Below, piece after piece: positions 1-8,015 of a DNA stretch of 64,000 nucleotides. The first letter of the stretch is position 1, and every line of letters begins with the position of its first letter. Position numbers and translations under genes: made by a program. This DNA is from Laceyella sediminis (GTDB lineage: Bacteria > Bacillota > Bacilli > Thermoactinomycetales > Thermoactinomycetaceae): assembly GCF_003003125.1 (NCBI RefSeq), contig NZ_PVTZ01000009.1:1-64000 (forward strand), read 5' to 3'. The notes beneath the pieces are model-generated. The model was given only the letters and a program-made list of their open reading frames with translations, was not told the origin of the DNA and did not search any database.

Positions 1-153
1 TGAAAGCATCTAAGCGCGAAGCCCCCCTCAAGATGAGATTTCCCATTCCCCTGTGGAAGTAAGACCCCTTGTAGATGACGAGGTTGATCGGTCCGAGGTG
101 TAAGCGTAGCAATGCGTTTAGCTGACGGATACGAATCGGTCGAGGGCTTATCC
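1..153 (+). rRNA. rrl: 23S ribosomal RNA, 3' end (partial)
   Basis: The window opens inside 23S rRNA; only the last ~150 bases are present. The text matches the conserved 3' end of domain VI, ending in the GAGGGCTTATCC-type stretch that pairs with the 23S 5' end before processing. The 3' boundary is estimated from that motif. The 5S gene follows after an ~85-base spacer, the usual 23S-5S order of a bacterial rRNA operon. Confidence 0.93.
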
Positions 154-237
154 TACTTCTATCTCTTCATCTTGCAACACGCTTTATTCCATTCTAATTT
201 TCAGGGTGTGGTTCACACCTTGAACAACAACATAACG

Positions 238-352
238 TCTGGTGATGATGGCGGAGGGGACCCACCCGTTCCCATACCGAACACGGAAGTTAAGCCCTCC
301 AGCGCCGATGGTACTTGGGCTTAAGCCCTGGGAGAGTAGGTCGTTGCCAGGC
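238..352 (+). rRNA. rrf: 5S ribosomal RNA
   Basis: The ~115-base gene contains the near-invariant 5S core (CCCATACCGAACACGGAAG, then TTAAGC and GCGCCGATGGTA). The 5' CTGGTGATGA and 3' TCGTTGCCAG can form the closing helix. It is the last gene of the rRNA operon and is followed at once by a strong intrinsic terminator. The ends are set by the terminal helix and could be off by 1-2 bases. A translated frame across it (112-324) is not a gene. Confidence 0.95.
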
Positions 353-356
353 TACT

Positions 357-388
357 AACCCCCACTTCAGAATGAAGTGGGGGTTTTT
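357..388 (+). terminator. rRNA operon intrinsic terminator
   Basis: A perfect 10-bp stem (359-368 with 374-383) with loop AGAAT is followed by TTTTT. It ends the rRNA operon. Confidence 0.95.
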
Positions 389-700
389 GCTTTGTTTATA
401 TTAGCAAGTTGATTCATCATATGGCACTGCCAGTGGCCAAGGGGCAGTGCTGTTTGGAACCGATTCACCCTTGCTTGGAACAAAAGGAGCGAGCGGGCTT
501 CATGCCACATGGGTGAGGTGAGCCCGGAGATGTTCTGCTGCCCACTTCTTGTACGATGATTAGTGGGGTTGCTTATTTAAAAGATCCATTACGTATTTTC
601 AATGAAAAACGCTCAAGGGTGCTGTCTATGAATCCGTTCAGCGGAATGAGCGGCAACAGACAGTCAAATGCGGCTGTCGAGTAATACGAGAGTCTCTAGG
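389..700. other. Non-coding spacer with two hairpins
   Basis: No credible gene. Two inverted repeats stand out: GCACTGCC at 424-431 with GGCAGTGC at 443-450, and CGGGCT at 494-499 with AGCCCG at 521-526. Neither has a T-run, so they do not look like terminators. The end of this stretch (about 691-700, AGTCTCTAGG) resembles the unit junctions of the repeat array that follows and may be a decayed unit. Confidence 0.5.
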
Positions 701-1345
701 GTGTGTGGCAAATCAAGTTGGTAGGGAAGAAGCAGCGGAAAAATCTTTTCTCGAGGAGCGCCGATGCACAAGTAAATGGTTTTGGAGCCGCTAGTCTATT
801 CATCAGACACGCCTAGAATGTGTTTGGTAAACCAAGTTGGTGGGATCGAAGTAGCGAAAAAATCTTTTCCAGGTAAGTCTCACCACGCGTGAAGCGAATG
901 AGTAAATGGTTTTGGAGCCGCTAGTCTATTCATCAGACACGCCTAGAATGTGTTTGGTAAACCAAGTTGGTGGAATCGAAGCAGCGAAAAAAACTTTTCC
1001 AGGTAAGTCTCACCACGCGTGAAGTGAATGAGAAAATGGTTTTGGAGTCACTGTCCTATTCATCAGACACGCCCTAGAACTGTCGGCAAATCAAGTTTAG
1101 GGATGTAGCGGATAACCTTTTCCAAGCGAGTCTTGTCACACTTGGAGAGCATGAGACAATGGTGCTAATCAATATCAGACACTCTCTAGAACATGCCTGG
1201 AAAAAAAGTTGATAGCTGAAAGCGCCGGAAAACGAGTTTCCCAATGAGTGGCACGTCACAGGTGAAGAAAATAAGAACAGCTTAGATCCGCTGGCCCATT
1301 CATCAGTCATGCTCTAAAACGTGTCTGGCAAACCAAAATACGCTC
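701..1345 (+). repeat. Array of five diverged ~130-bp tandem repeats plus a truncated sixth
   Basis: Units begin at about 701, 820, 950, 1080 and 1193, with a truncated one at 1321. Spacings are 119, 130, 130, 113 and 128 bases. Units 2 and 3 are nearly identical; the others are clearly diverged. Shared blocks in order are GTGTYTGG-AAACCAAG, a GTAGCGAAAA-CTTTTCC hairpin, ATGAG-AAATGG, and CTATTCATCAGACAC. In the better units the first block can pair with the final CAGACAC, closing each unit into one fold. No coding frame runs through it. It does not fit a CRISPR, IS or rRNA feature. The strand is assumed from the direction of description. Confidence 0.85.
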
Positions 1346-1375
1346 TAACCATATAGCAGAGATGAATAGGAGCAG

Positions 1376-1654
1376 ATGTGGGAATTATCGGGTGGTCTTC
1401 TGATGGTGTTACCTGTTTTTTTAAGCAATCAGCCCGAACGACGCCATGCAGATATCTTCCACAGTTTGAAACTAACATCAGCCACAGCGGCTTGGTGTGA
1501 TTTGCTTAAGTCATACTCTCTTCCGAGCAACTTTCGATTTACATGGAGAGTGTTAGTCAAGGCAGCTCGGGAGTTTAAGTCTTTCATGACTGCAACTGCA
1601 CAAAAGGCAAGCCAAAGGGATGATAGGTTAGTCTATGTAGACGATGCGGGGTGA
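1376..1654 (+). CDS. Doubtful 92-residue hypothetical protein
   Basis: I do not recognise this protein. The ATG has an AGGAG 3 bases upstream, which is close, and the frame is open for 92 codons. The composition is unremarkable, with no signal peptide, membrane segment or known motif. It sits just past the repeat array in a stretch that otherwise looks decayed. It may be a remnant of a longer gene or a chance frame. Confidence 0.2.
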   Translation: MWELSGGLLMVLPVFLSNQPERRHADIFHSLKLTSATAAWCDLLKSYSLPSNFRFTWRVLVKAAREFKSFMTATAQKASQRDDRLVYVDDAG

Positions 1655-1701
1655 TCACATGTTGTTCACAAAGGCATATTCGACCAGCGTTATGTGACCT
1701 T

Positions 1702-1962
1702 TCATCCCAGGAGGTTATGAACAGCCGACGTCCATCTTTGCTCACATGTGCATTGTAAACGGGATTCCGCACGGCTTCTCGCCGCCAGTGTAGCTTCAAG
1801 GAGGCATACCGGCCGATAGACGGGATTCAGCGTGAGTGCTTCGTTTGCCGGTGGTGCAAATGCCATAAAAAAGTCCGGAGCATCAGATTGACCGGGATAA
1901 ACAACCCAAAGATATAGAACAATATCTGTTTGCTCTGCAACATAAGAAAACCCCTTTTTGTC
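1702..1962 (-). pseudogene. Possible gene fragment on the minus strand, unidentified
   Basis: An 86-codon stop-free stretch on the minus strand has protein-like composition (for example AEQTDIVLYLWVVYP and ANEALTLNPVYRPVCLLEAT) but no start codon or ribosome site near its beginning, where it follows a TAA. I cannot assign a family. It overlaps a second minus-strand frame (1584-1799). I read it as a possible decayed gene end; chance is a real alternative. Confidence 0.22.
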
Positions 1963-2222
1963 TTATATCTTAACCAACGTCTTATAAAAAATATTTATCA
2001 TGGCTGTTGAATAAAATGTTAACTAACCGCAACATGTGCCACCCATAGATGGAGCATGTTGGAGAGAGGCCGCCTGTTCGATAACCCCTTCTTGATTAGC
2101 GCTGTTTGGACTGATCAAGAACGATTGAAATAGATGAGATGAGCTAAGTGAAGCTTGGCTTGCTGTTTATGCGCACGAATCTGTTTAAAGATTGCGGAAG
2201 TTGAAAATAATGGAGATAAAAG

Positions 2223-2420
2223 TTGAAGGTGGTGGCGATGGTGGAAGGGAATCAGCGGCCCCAAATTTGTTTGATTTGCGGTCAAGAGCAACATGAGAGT
2301 CTGGAGATTTTGGGCAAACAAATTTGTTGTACATGTGAAACGGAAATGGTAAAAAGTAAAGTAGAGGATCCTGTTTATCTTTATTATGTTTGGCGTTTAA
2401 GGAGATTGCTGGCCCATTGA
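2223..2420 (+). CDS. csfB: Anti-sigma-G factor Gin (CsfB)
   Basis: This small zinc-binding protein resembles Gin/CsfB, which in B. subtilis keeps sigma-G (and sigma-E) inactive at the wrong time or in the wrong compartment during sporulation. It carries the family's paired knuckles: CLICGQ near residue 17 and CCTCETE near residue 35, then a conserved DPxYxYYVxxL tail. The TTG at 2223 has GGAG 7 bases upstream; an ATG at 2238 is the alternative. At 65 residues it fits the family. It lies directly after an rRNA operon, as in B. subtilis, and ends before a terminator. Confidence 0.82.
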   Translation: MKVVAMVEGNQRPQICLICGQEQHESLEILGKQICCTCETEMVKSKVEDPVYLYYVWRLRRLLAH

Positions 2421-2547
2421 ATTCAGATTGACAGTGCGATATGATCGGTGCGGCTGGCTTTGGGTCACCGTACTGCCTATGGAAGAAAGTTACGAAGTGG
2501 CCTAGGCTGGTCATGATAGAGTAAAACTGTTTGGAGTGAAAAGCATC

Positions 2548-2580
2548 AGACTGGAATCCGTAATCCAGTCTTTTTTCTTT
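2548..2580 (+). terminator. Intrinsic terminator after csfB
   Basis: AGACTGGA (2548-2555) pairs perfectly with TCCAGTCT (2564-2571) and is followed by a T-rich run. Confidence 0.88.
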
Positions 2581-2598
2581 TAAAGGGGGAGAGAATAA

Positions 2599-4035
2599 TT
2601 GAAGCACAAGCCGGAGCAGGAGAAAGCACCATTGTTTGATGCGTTGTTAGCGCACCGTCAACGTTCATGCGCCAATTTTCATGTGCCAGGACATAAGCAA
2701 GGGAGCGCTTTTGATGAAAAAAGCAAGTCTTGGTTTTCCCCGTTGTTGGAGTTGGATCTAACAGAGGTGGGAGAACTGGATGATTTGCACGATGCAACGG
2801 GAGTGATTCAGGATGCTGAGCTGTTGGCCGCTGACCTTTTTCGCGCGGATCGGACCTTCTTTTTGGTGGGAGGGACGACGGCGGGAAATCTGGCAAGTGT
2901 GCTGGCTCTTTGCCGTCCTGGGGAAACATTGATCGTCGGGCGAAACTGCCATCAATCCGTGTTTCATGCCTGCATGTTAGCTGGCGCACTTCCGGTATAT
3001 CTCAGTGCGGGCGTAGATGATGATGGACAAGAGCGTCCCCTTGACCCGGAGGTGTTGGAACAGGTTCTTCGTCTTCACCCCGATGCAAAAGGGGTGGTGT
3101 TGACGAGCCCTACTTACTGGGGATTGGTGCAGCCCGTCGCGGAATTGGCGAAAGTGTGTCATCGGTATGGTGTGCCATTGGTTGTGGATGAAGCCCATGG
3201 GGCGCACTTGGGATTTGCTCCCGGATTGCCGCCGTCAGCCATGGACGGTGGGGTGGATGTATCCATTCAGTCCACCCATAAGATGCTCTCCTCTATGACG
3301 ATGTCTTCCATGATGCATCTAAAAGGAAGCCGAATCAATGCGGATGAGGTGGCGCATTGGCTGAAGGTGATTCAATCTAGCAGTCCTTCCTATCCATTGA
3401 TGGCTTCCCTTGATGTGACTAGGCGCATGATGGCGACAAAGGGGGAAGCAGCATTAGTCGAATTGTTGAGTCGATTGCAAGATTTCCGGGGAAATATTAA
3501 AGCTTTGCGTCATTTGTCGGAACGGCGTCCCCCAGGACTCCGTGATCCGCTAAAATTGAGTTTAACCGCTGGTCAAGGTGTGACAGGTTATCAGCTGTCC
3601 GAATGGCTGGCATCTCAAGGTGTTTACACTGAGATGGCGGATCATGAAGCGGTACTGTTTGTATTCACCATGGGAACCACGCCGACGGATTTGGTTCGCC
3701 TGACCGAGGCATTGCGGCGCTTGGATAAAGTGGTACCGCTGTTGCCAAAAACCAAACCAGGGCACCCGCCCAGCCTGCCGCAATGGCGAAAAGCGGATCT
3801 GTCTTGGGCGCAATTGAGAAGGCGGCCCAAACGGAGGGTGCCATTGCAGCAAGCAGTGGGCATGATCGCGGCGGAAATGATCGTTCCTTACCCGCCAGGA
3901 GTTCCCCTTGTTTTGCCTGGGGAGCGTTTGACGGAGGCCGGGATTGATTATATAACAGACGTAATCCATGCGGGGGGGCGGGTTAGAGGGATTAGGCATG
4001 AAGGAGAAGTCCCGACCCTGACAGCAATTGAATGA
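2599..4035 (+). CDS. yaaO: Orn/Lys/Arg decarboxylase-family PLP enzyme (YaaO type)
   Basis: A 478-residue fold-type I PLP enzyme of the basic amino acid decarboxylase family. The PLP-binding lysine is seen in STHKML (about residue 228), preceded by the VDEAHGAHL aspartate motif, with GGTTAGN near residue 90 for phosphate binding. The C-terminal third matches the decarboxylase C-domain. Which amino acid it uses cannot be read from sequence. The start is TTG after AAAGGGGGAGAG. It overlaps the upstream frame of tmk, as in the B. subtilis yaaO-tmk pair, so the two are probably co-transcribed. Confidence 0.85.
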   Translation: MKHKPEQEKAPLFDALLAHRQRSCANFHVPGHKQGSAFDEKSKSWFSPLLELDLTEVGELDDLHDATGVIQDAELLAADLFRADRTFFLVGGTTAGNLASVLALCRPGETLIVGRNCHQSVFHACMLAGALPVYLSAGVDDDGQERPLDPEVLEQVLRLHPDAKGVVLTSPTYWGLVQPVAELAKVCHRYGVPLVVDEAHGAHLGFAPGLPPSAMDGGVDVSIQSTHKMLSSMTMSSMMHLKGSRINADEVAHWLKVIQSSSPSYPLMASLDVTRRMMATKGEAALVELLSRLQDFRGNIKALRHLSERRPPGLRDPLKLSLTAGQGVTGYQLSEWLASQGVYTEMADHEAVLFVFTMGTTPTDLVRLTEALRRLDKVVPLLPKTKPGHPPSLPQWRKADLSWAQLRRRPKRRVPLQQAVGMIAAEMIVPYPPGVPLVLPGERLTEAGIDYITDVIHAGGRVRGIRHEGEVPTLTAIE

Positions 4036-4057
4036 TAGGAATGGTGGAGGATTTGTT

Positions 4058-4693
4058 GTGAGAGGATTATTCATTACATTTGAAGGGCCTGAAGGTGCTG
4101 GAAAATCAACGCAAATCAACCGGCTGGCCCAAAACCTGAAAGAACGGGGAATCCCTTGCGTTCAAGTGCGGGAACCAGGCGGCACGTATATAGGCGATTT
4201 GATTCGAAGCATGGTGCTTCACAACCCCGAATGCAGTGACATGAAACAACGCACGGAAACACTGCTGTATGCAGCGTCCCGGGCGCAATTGGTGGAAGAA
4301 GTGATACGACCGGCCTTGGCGCGCGGAGAAGTGGTGCTAAGTGACCGGTATGTGGATTCCAGTTTGGCTTATCAAGGGCATGGCGCGCGCTGGAGCTTGG
4401 ATGAAATCCGCTGGATTAATCACTGGGCCACAAATGGTCTGGTGCCAGATCGAACGTACTTGTTAGATGTTCCGGTCGAGCTTGGCGAAGAACGGATGCA
4501 AAAGCGCGGACTTAAGAAGGATCGAATGGAATCGAAAGAGAAGATGTTCCATGAGCGTGTGCGTTCAGGCTATTTAAGCCTTGCCCAAGAGAAACCAGAA
4601 CGGTATGTGGTGTTGGATGGACGAATGTCTGTGGAGAAGATCAGTGAGAGAATCATGCAGGATTTTTGTTCATTGGCCCAAATCAAAAGCTAA
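4058..4693 (+). CDS. tmk: Thymidylate kinase
   Basis: Phosphorylates dTMP to dTDP for DNA synthesis in the cytoplasm. The N-terminus reads RGLFITFEGPEGAGKST, with the P-loop; DRYVDSSLAYQG is the DR(Y/F) substrate motif, and a lid follows around RMESKEKMF. The GTG at 4058 is chosen because GGAGG ends 7 bases upstream and gives 211 residues, the usual length. The open frame extends upstream to a TTG at 4028 that lacks a good ribosome site. It lies immediately downstream of yaaO. Confidence 0.95.
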   Translation: MRGLFITFEGPEGAGKSTQINRLAQNLKERGIPCVQVREPGGTYIGDLIRSMVLHNPECSDMKQRTETLLYAASRAQLVEEVIRPALARGEVVLSDRYVDSSLAYQGHGARWSLDEIRWINHWATNGLVPDRTYLLDVPVELGEERMQKRGLKKDRMESKEKMFHERVRSGYLSLAQEKPERYVVLDGRMSVEKISERIMQDFCSLAQIKS

Positions 4694-5008
4694 CCTCATG
4701 AGACCATATGACTATCCCTGTTTCACCCCCTGTCAAAAAACGTTTCTTATTGCTGGGCACAAATGGTTGGCAATTGGAAAGAATGGCAGAAAACCACCAT
4801 GGCAAATTGAAAGAAGCGTTTGCCCATTTTTGTTATCAGGTGATAGAATGATAGAAGGGGAATTTTCTGCCCCTTCTAGAAAGAATAATCCATTCGTTGA
4901 TGAATAGATGACGGTTTTGCAGGAGGAAACGGTTGACAGGGTAGAGGAATCGGACGCAACCTCTGGCCGTACTGGGACTGGTAGGGCAACGCAGGAGGGA
5001 TTGCTTAC
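4694..5008 (+). other. Gap where darA, yaaR and holB normally lie
   Basis: In B. subtilis this position holds darA, yaaR and holB (DNA polymerase III delta'). Here only 315 bases separate tmk from yaaT. Two tiny frames exist: 4708-4851 (47 codons) and 4908-5015 (35 codons, overlapping the yaaT start). Neither resembles DarA, YaaR or delta'. A perfect 8-bp hairpin (4853-4860 with 4870-4877) has no T-run. Confidence 0.6.
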
Positions 5009-5833
5009 GTGTTAAGAGTGATTGGGGTTCGCTTTAGACAAGCGGGTAAGATATACTATTTTGATCCTGTTGATCACAAAGTCGAACAAGGCGACCGCGT
5101 GATAGTGGAAACGGTGCGAGGCATAGAATATGGCAGTGTCGTGATGGGAATCCGCCATGTCAGGGAAGACGAAGTGGTGTTGCCGCTCAAAAAAGTGTTA
5201 CGGATTGCGACAGTTGGAGATACTGAGCAAATGGAAGAGAACCGCCGGGCAGCGAAAGCGGCGTTGAAAGTGTGCCAAGAGAAAATCAACCAACATGAGT
5301 TGGAAATGAAATTGGTTGATGCCGAGTATACGTTTGATCGCAATAAGATCATATTTTATTTCACGGCGGATGGCCGAGTTGACTTTCGAGAGCTTGTGCG
5401 TGATTTGGCCGCAGTGTTCCGAACACGGATTGAACTGCGCCAAATCGGTGTGCGAGATGAAGCAAAAATGCTTGGGGGTATCGGGCCGTGTGGCCGGGTG
5501 TTATGCTGTTCTTCGTTTTTGGGTGATTTTGAGCCTGTTTCAATCAAAATGGCGAAAGACCAAAATCTTTCGCTAAATCCAACCAAAATCTCAGGCTTGT
5601 GCGGCCGGTTGATGTGCTGTTTGAAGTATGAGAATGATATTTATGAAGAAGCCAAGCAACTGTTGCCGGACATCGGAGAGCGGATTTCAACACCTGATGG
5701 CGAAGGCCGGGTGGTGGCTCTCAATCTGCTTGAGCGTAGGGTGCAGGTCGAAATAAGGGAGACAGGGGCTGTGGTGGAACATCTGATTCACAATGTCAAA
5801 GGCAAACGTTCGCCGCAAGCCAGCAGAGTCTAA
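5009..5833 (+). CDS. ricT: PSP1-domain protein YaaT/RicT
   Basis: A 274-residue YaaT/RicT protein. In B. subtilis it forms the RicAFT complex with YlbF and YmcA, carries iron-sulphur clusters and helps RNase Y mature mRNAs, affecting competence, biofilm and sporulation. The PSP1 core is at roughly residues 30-120. The cysteine-rich signature (PCGRVLCCSSFL and LCGRLMCC, about residues 160-205) is complete. The start is GTG after CAGGAGGG. yabA follows after a 50-base gap. Confidence 0.93.
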   Translation: MLRVIGVRFRQAGKIYYFDPVDHKVEQGDRVIVETVRGIEYGSVVMGIRHVREDEVVLPLKKVLRIATVGDTEQMEENRRAAKAALKVCQEKINQHELEMKLVDAEYTFDRNKIIFYFTADGRVDFRELVRDLAAVFRTRIELRQIGVRDEAKMLGGIGPCGRVLCCSSFLGDFEPVSIKMAKDQNLSLNPTKISGLCGRLMCCLKYENDIYEEAKQLLPDIGERISTPDGEGRVVALNLLERRVQVEIRETGAVVEHLIHNVKGKRSPQASRV

Positions 5834-5886
5834 TCAGTCGCAAGTGAAGAAACTAACCACTTGGGTGTTAAACGAGGTGGGGGGGC

Positions 5887-6261
5887 TTGGACAAAGAAGA
5901 AATCTTTAAACGGGTTGCCCAAATGGAGCAACAGATTGGTGAGATGTACAAAGGGTTGGGTGGCTTAAAAGAACAGATTGTCGAATTGATTGAAGAGAAC
6001 ACCAGATTGGTGATGGAAAACCAGCGTTTGAAAGAATTGTTTGTGGCCAAAGAACCACCTTTGCCACAACAAACCGAAAAGTTGCCCCCTTCCCAAAAAG
6101 CCGAAGTGGAGGACGAGTCCACACACAAAGGCGTCAACCATCTGTCGAATCTGTATGACGAAGGATTCCACATATGCAATGTCCATTACGGACGGCTTAG
6201 AGGTGATGGAGATTGCCTATTCTGTATCGCTTTTCTCAATAAATCATCAAAGGAAAAATAA
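5887..6261 (+). CDS. yabA: Replication initiation control protein YabA
   Basis: A 124-residue YabA, which in B. subtilis binds DnaA and DnaN and limits over-initiation of replication. The N-terminal half is a leucine-zipper-like coiled coil (residues 1-60) that tetramerises in the family. A charged linker leads to the C-terminal zinc site HICNVHYG...GDCLFC, whose ligands are all present. The start is TTG with a GAGGTGGGGG ribosome site. Possible DnaA boxes in this window (56386-56428) make it worth noting here. Confidence 0.93.
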   Translation: MDKEEIFKRVAQMEQQIGEMYKGLGGLKEQIVELIEENTRLVMENQRLKELFVAKEPPLPQQTEKLPPSQKAEVEDESTHKGVNHLSNLYDEGFHICNVHYGRLRGDGDCLFCIAFLNKSSKEK

Positions 6262-6310
6262 CGCTGGGAGGTCTGGGCGCGTAATCTTGCCCAGACGCCG
6301 GCGTTTTTTC
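6260..6310 (+). terminator. Intrinsic terminator after yabA
   Basis: GTCTGGGC (6271-6278) pairs with GCCCAGAC (6289-6296), and outer AACGC/GCGTT pairs extend the stem before TTTTTTC. Confidence 0.88.
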
Positions 6311-6394
6311 TTTACTGGCGGGGCTTTTTCGGCGAATCCATCGTCGGCTGCCGTAAGCAGACTCCGGCTCCGCAATTGCTTCCAAGGTGGGAAA

Positions 6395-6679
6395 ATGATG
6401 GGGAAACCATATGTGGTGTATATGTTGGAATGCAGTGACGGCACCCTGTATACAGGAATCACTTGTGATTTAAAGCGCCGCCTTCGCCAGCATGCACAGG
6501 GTAGGGCGTCTAAGTATACACGCACCCGGCGTCCCGTGACGGTGAGATATGTGGAAACGGGAGGAGATCGCGGCTGGGCGCTACGGCGGGAATGGGAAAT
6601 CAAGCAATTGACAAGGGAGCAAAAATGGCAATTGATCCGTACCCATGGGCCGTTGCCAGACAGTTTGGAGGAGTTGTGA
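6395..6679 (+). CDS. yazA: GIY-YIG nuclease domain protein (YazA/UPF0213)
   Basis: A 94-residue single-domain GIY-YIG protein of the UPF0213 family. The signature appears as YVVYMLECSDGTLYTGIT at residues 6-23, followed by the conserved arginine in LKRRLRQH and the glutamate in ALRREWEIK. Cellular role unproven; the family is thought to act on DNA ends or structured DNA. The ATG at 6395 follows AAGGTGGG. The tRNA methyltransferase gene trmN6 (yabB), which sits between yabA and yazA in B. subtilis, is absent; a terminator lies there instead. Confidence 0.88.
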   Translation: MMGKPYVVYMLECSDGTLYTGITCDLKRRLRQHAQGRASKYTRTRRPVTVRYVETGGDRGWALRREWEIKQLTREQKWQLIRTHGPLPDSLEEL

Positions 6680-6741
6680 GGGGCAGATGCGCCAAGGGCA
6701 AACAAAATGCGGGCAGCGTGACCGAAGAAAGGGGAGTTGGT

Positions 6742-7617
6742 ATGGAACGGCAAAAGAGTTTTGCGGATGAGAACCAAGGCATCTTGTACATAGTGGGGAC
6801 ACCGATCGGCAATTTGCAAGACATGAGTGATCGCGCGAAAGCCATATTGGCTGAGGTGGATTTAATTGCTGCAGAAGACACTCGGCACACGCGCAAATTG
6901 CTAAACCATTTGGGGCTGTCGACACCGTTGGTGAGTTATCACGAGCATAATGAGCAGAAACGCGGAGCGGAATTGGTTGCAAAATTAAAAGATGGGATGC
7001 GAATCGCGCTGGTCAGCGATGCGGGGTTACCCGGCATATCTGATCCGGGTGAAGAGGTTGTGCGCCAGGCGGTGACGGAAGGGATCACTGTTGTGCCGAT
7101 TCCGGGGCCCAATGCAGCATTGACGGCGTTGGTGGCATCCGGTTTGCCGACGCAACCTTTCTTGTTTATCGGGTTTTTGCCGCGATCGAGTAAAGGGCGG
7201 AAAGAGGAACTGGCCAAATGGAAAAATGCGCCCGCCACCTTGCTTTTGTATGAGGCGCCCCATCGCTTGCCCGAGATGTTGACCGATCTGTTGGAGGTGT
7301 TAGGAAACAGACACGTGGCCATACCTCGCGAATTAACGAAAAAACATGAGGAGTGGTTGCGTGGCAATTTGGCGGACTGTTTGGCTTATATCAAAGAACA
7401 AGGTCCGCGTGGGGAGTATGTCATTGTCGTTGAAGGGGCAGGGGAGGTGCGAGAGGAAGAGCACCCCTCTTGGTGGGAAGGGCTGTCCGTGATCGATCAT
7501 GTTGAGGCGATCATCGAGAAAGGAAGTAGCAAGAAAGAAGCCATTTTGCAAGCGGCCCAAGAACGGGGTCTGCCCAAAAGAGAAATTTACAACATGTATC
7601 ATAAGGGATCTGAGTAA
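6742..7617 (+). CDS. rsmI: 16S rRNA (cytidine1402-2'-O)-methyltransferase
   Basis: Methylates the ribose of C1402 in the 16S rRNA decoding centre using S-adenosylmethionine. The 291-residue protein begins with LYIVGTPIGNLQDMSDRA and has the tetrapyrrole-methylase fold motifs LIAAEDTR, LVSDAGLPGISDPG and PIPGPNA. The ATG at 6742 follows AAAGGGGAG and gives the family length, so the longer upstream extension is not used. The C-terminal 50 residues form the small helical domain of RsmI. Confidence 0.95.
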   Translation: MERQKSFADENQGILYIVGTPIGNLQDMSDRAKAILAEVDLIAAEDTRHTRKLLNHLGLSTPLVSYHEHNEQKRGAELVAKLKDGMRIALVSDAGLPGISDPGEEVVRQAVTEGITVVPIPGPNAALTALVASGLPTQPFLFIGFLPRSSKGRKEELAKWKNAPATLLLYEAPHRLPEMLTDLLEVLGNRHVAIPRELTKKHEEWLRGNLADCLAYIKEQGPRGEYVIVVEGAGEVREEEHPSWWEGLSVIDHVEAIIEKGSSKKEAILQAAQERGLPKREIYNMYHKGSE

Positions 7618-7923
7618 TTCATCCAATGATTATGCCGGTAAAACAGAATTTCATGTTCAGACTTGAGGCGGGTTGCGGTATAATAATCGTTCCCGCCTGT
7701 TTTACGTCAGGTTGCGTCTTAAGGACGGGCTCAGGACTGATGCATGCGTGACAATTGCAAACGGACATACTTTGGAGAAAGGAGTTTTAAGGGGGATTAT
7801 AACAGGTTTAATTAATATCAAGCAAAATATAAAGAGGAAACCGATAAACAGAAAAGGAATAGATCATATACCTCTTTGACCTTTATCCATATCACATGCA
7901 AAGAAATGGTTAGGGTGAAAAGG
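7618..7923 (+). other. Intergenic region upstream of nagE, with an inverted repeat around a -10-like box
   Basis: No gene is supported. AGGCGGG (7666-7672) and CCCGCCT (7692-7698) form an inverted repeat that brackets TATAAT at 7679-7684; the best -35 (TTCAGA, 7656) is poor. A 68-codon frame at 7673-7879 has no family likeness. This could be a second regulated promoter for nagE. Confidence 0.3.
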
Positions 7924-7980
7924 TTTACATTTTCGCAAAATGCGATATGATTAATTCAAAGGTATATTGTCTATACCAAT
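7924..7980 (+). promoter_or_regulatory. nagE promoter with palindrome and NagR-like (dre) operator
   Basis: TTTACA (7924-7929), a 16-bp spacer and TATGAT (7946-7951) form a sigma-A promoter. A 15-bp near-palindrome (CATTTT-CGC-AAAATG, 7928-7942) lies between the boxes. Just downstream, 7966-7980 reads ATTGGTATAGACAAT on the minus strand, close to the dre sites of the GntR-family repressor NagR/YvoA. Such a site near +8 to +22 would block transcription until amino-sugar phosphates bind the repressor. Confidence 0.6.
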
Positions 7981-8015
7981 TTTGTTGTAATCATTCCTTA
8001 TTGGAGGTGTTTGGA

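Noticed and set aside
701-1345. CRISPR array
   Set aside because: Units are ~130 bp with similarity spread over their whole length; there is no short repeat with unique spacers and no cas gene.
1584-1799. 71-codon minus-strand frame
   Set aside because: No ribosome site, no family likeness, and it overlaps both a plus-strand frame and another minus-strand fragment.
4853-4877. tmk terminator
   Set aside because: The 8-bp stem is perfect but no T-run follows on either strand.
4581-4907. 108-codon frame over the tmk end as a gene or holB remnant
   Set aside because: Half of it is the shifted frame of tmk; the rest shows no resemblance to delta', DarA or YaaR, and no ribosome site supports it.
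7673-7879. 68-codon frame upstream of nagE
   Set aside because: Low-complexity, lysine/asparagine-rich end, no family match, and it overlaps promoter-like elements.
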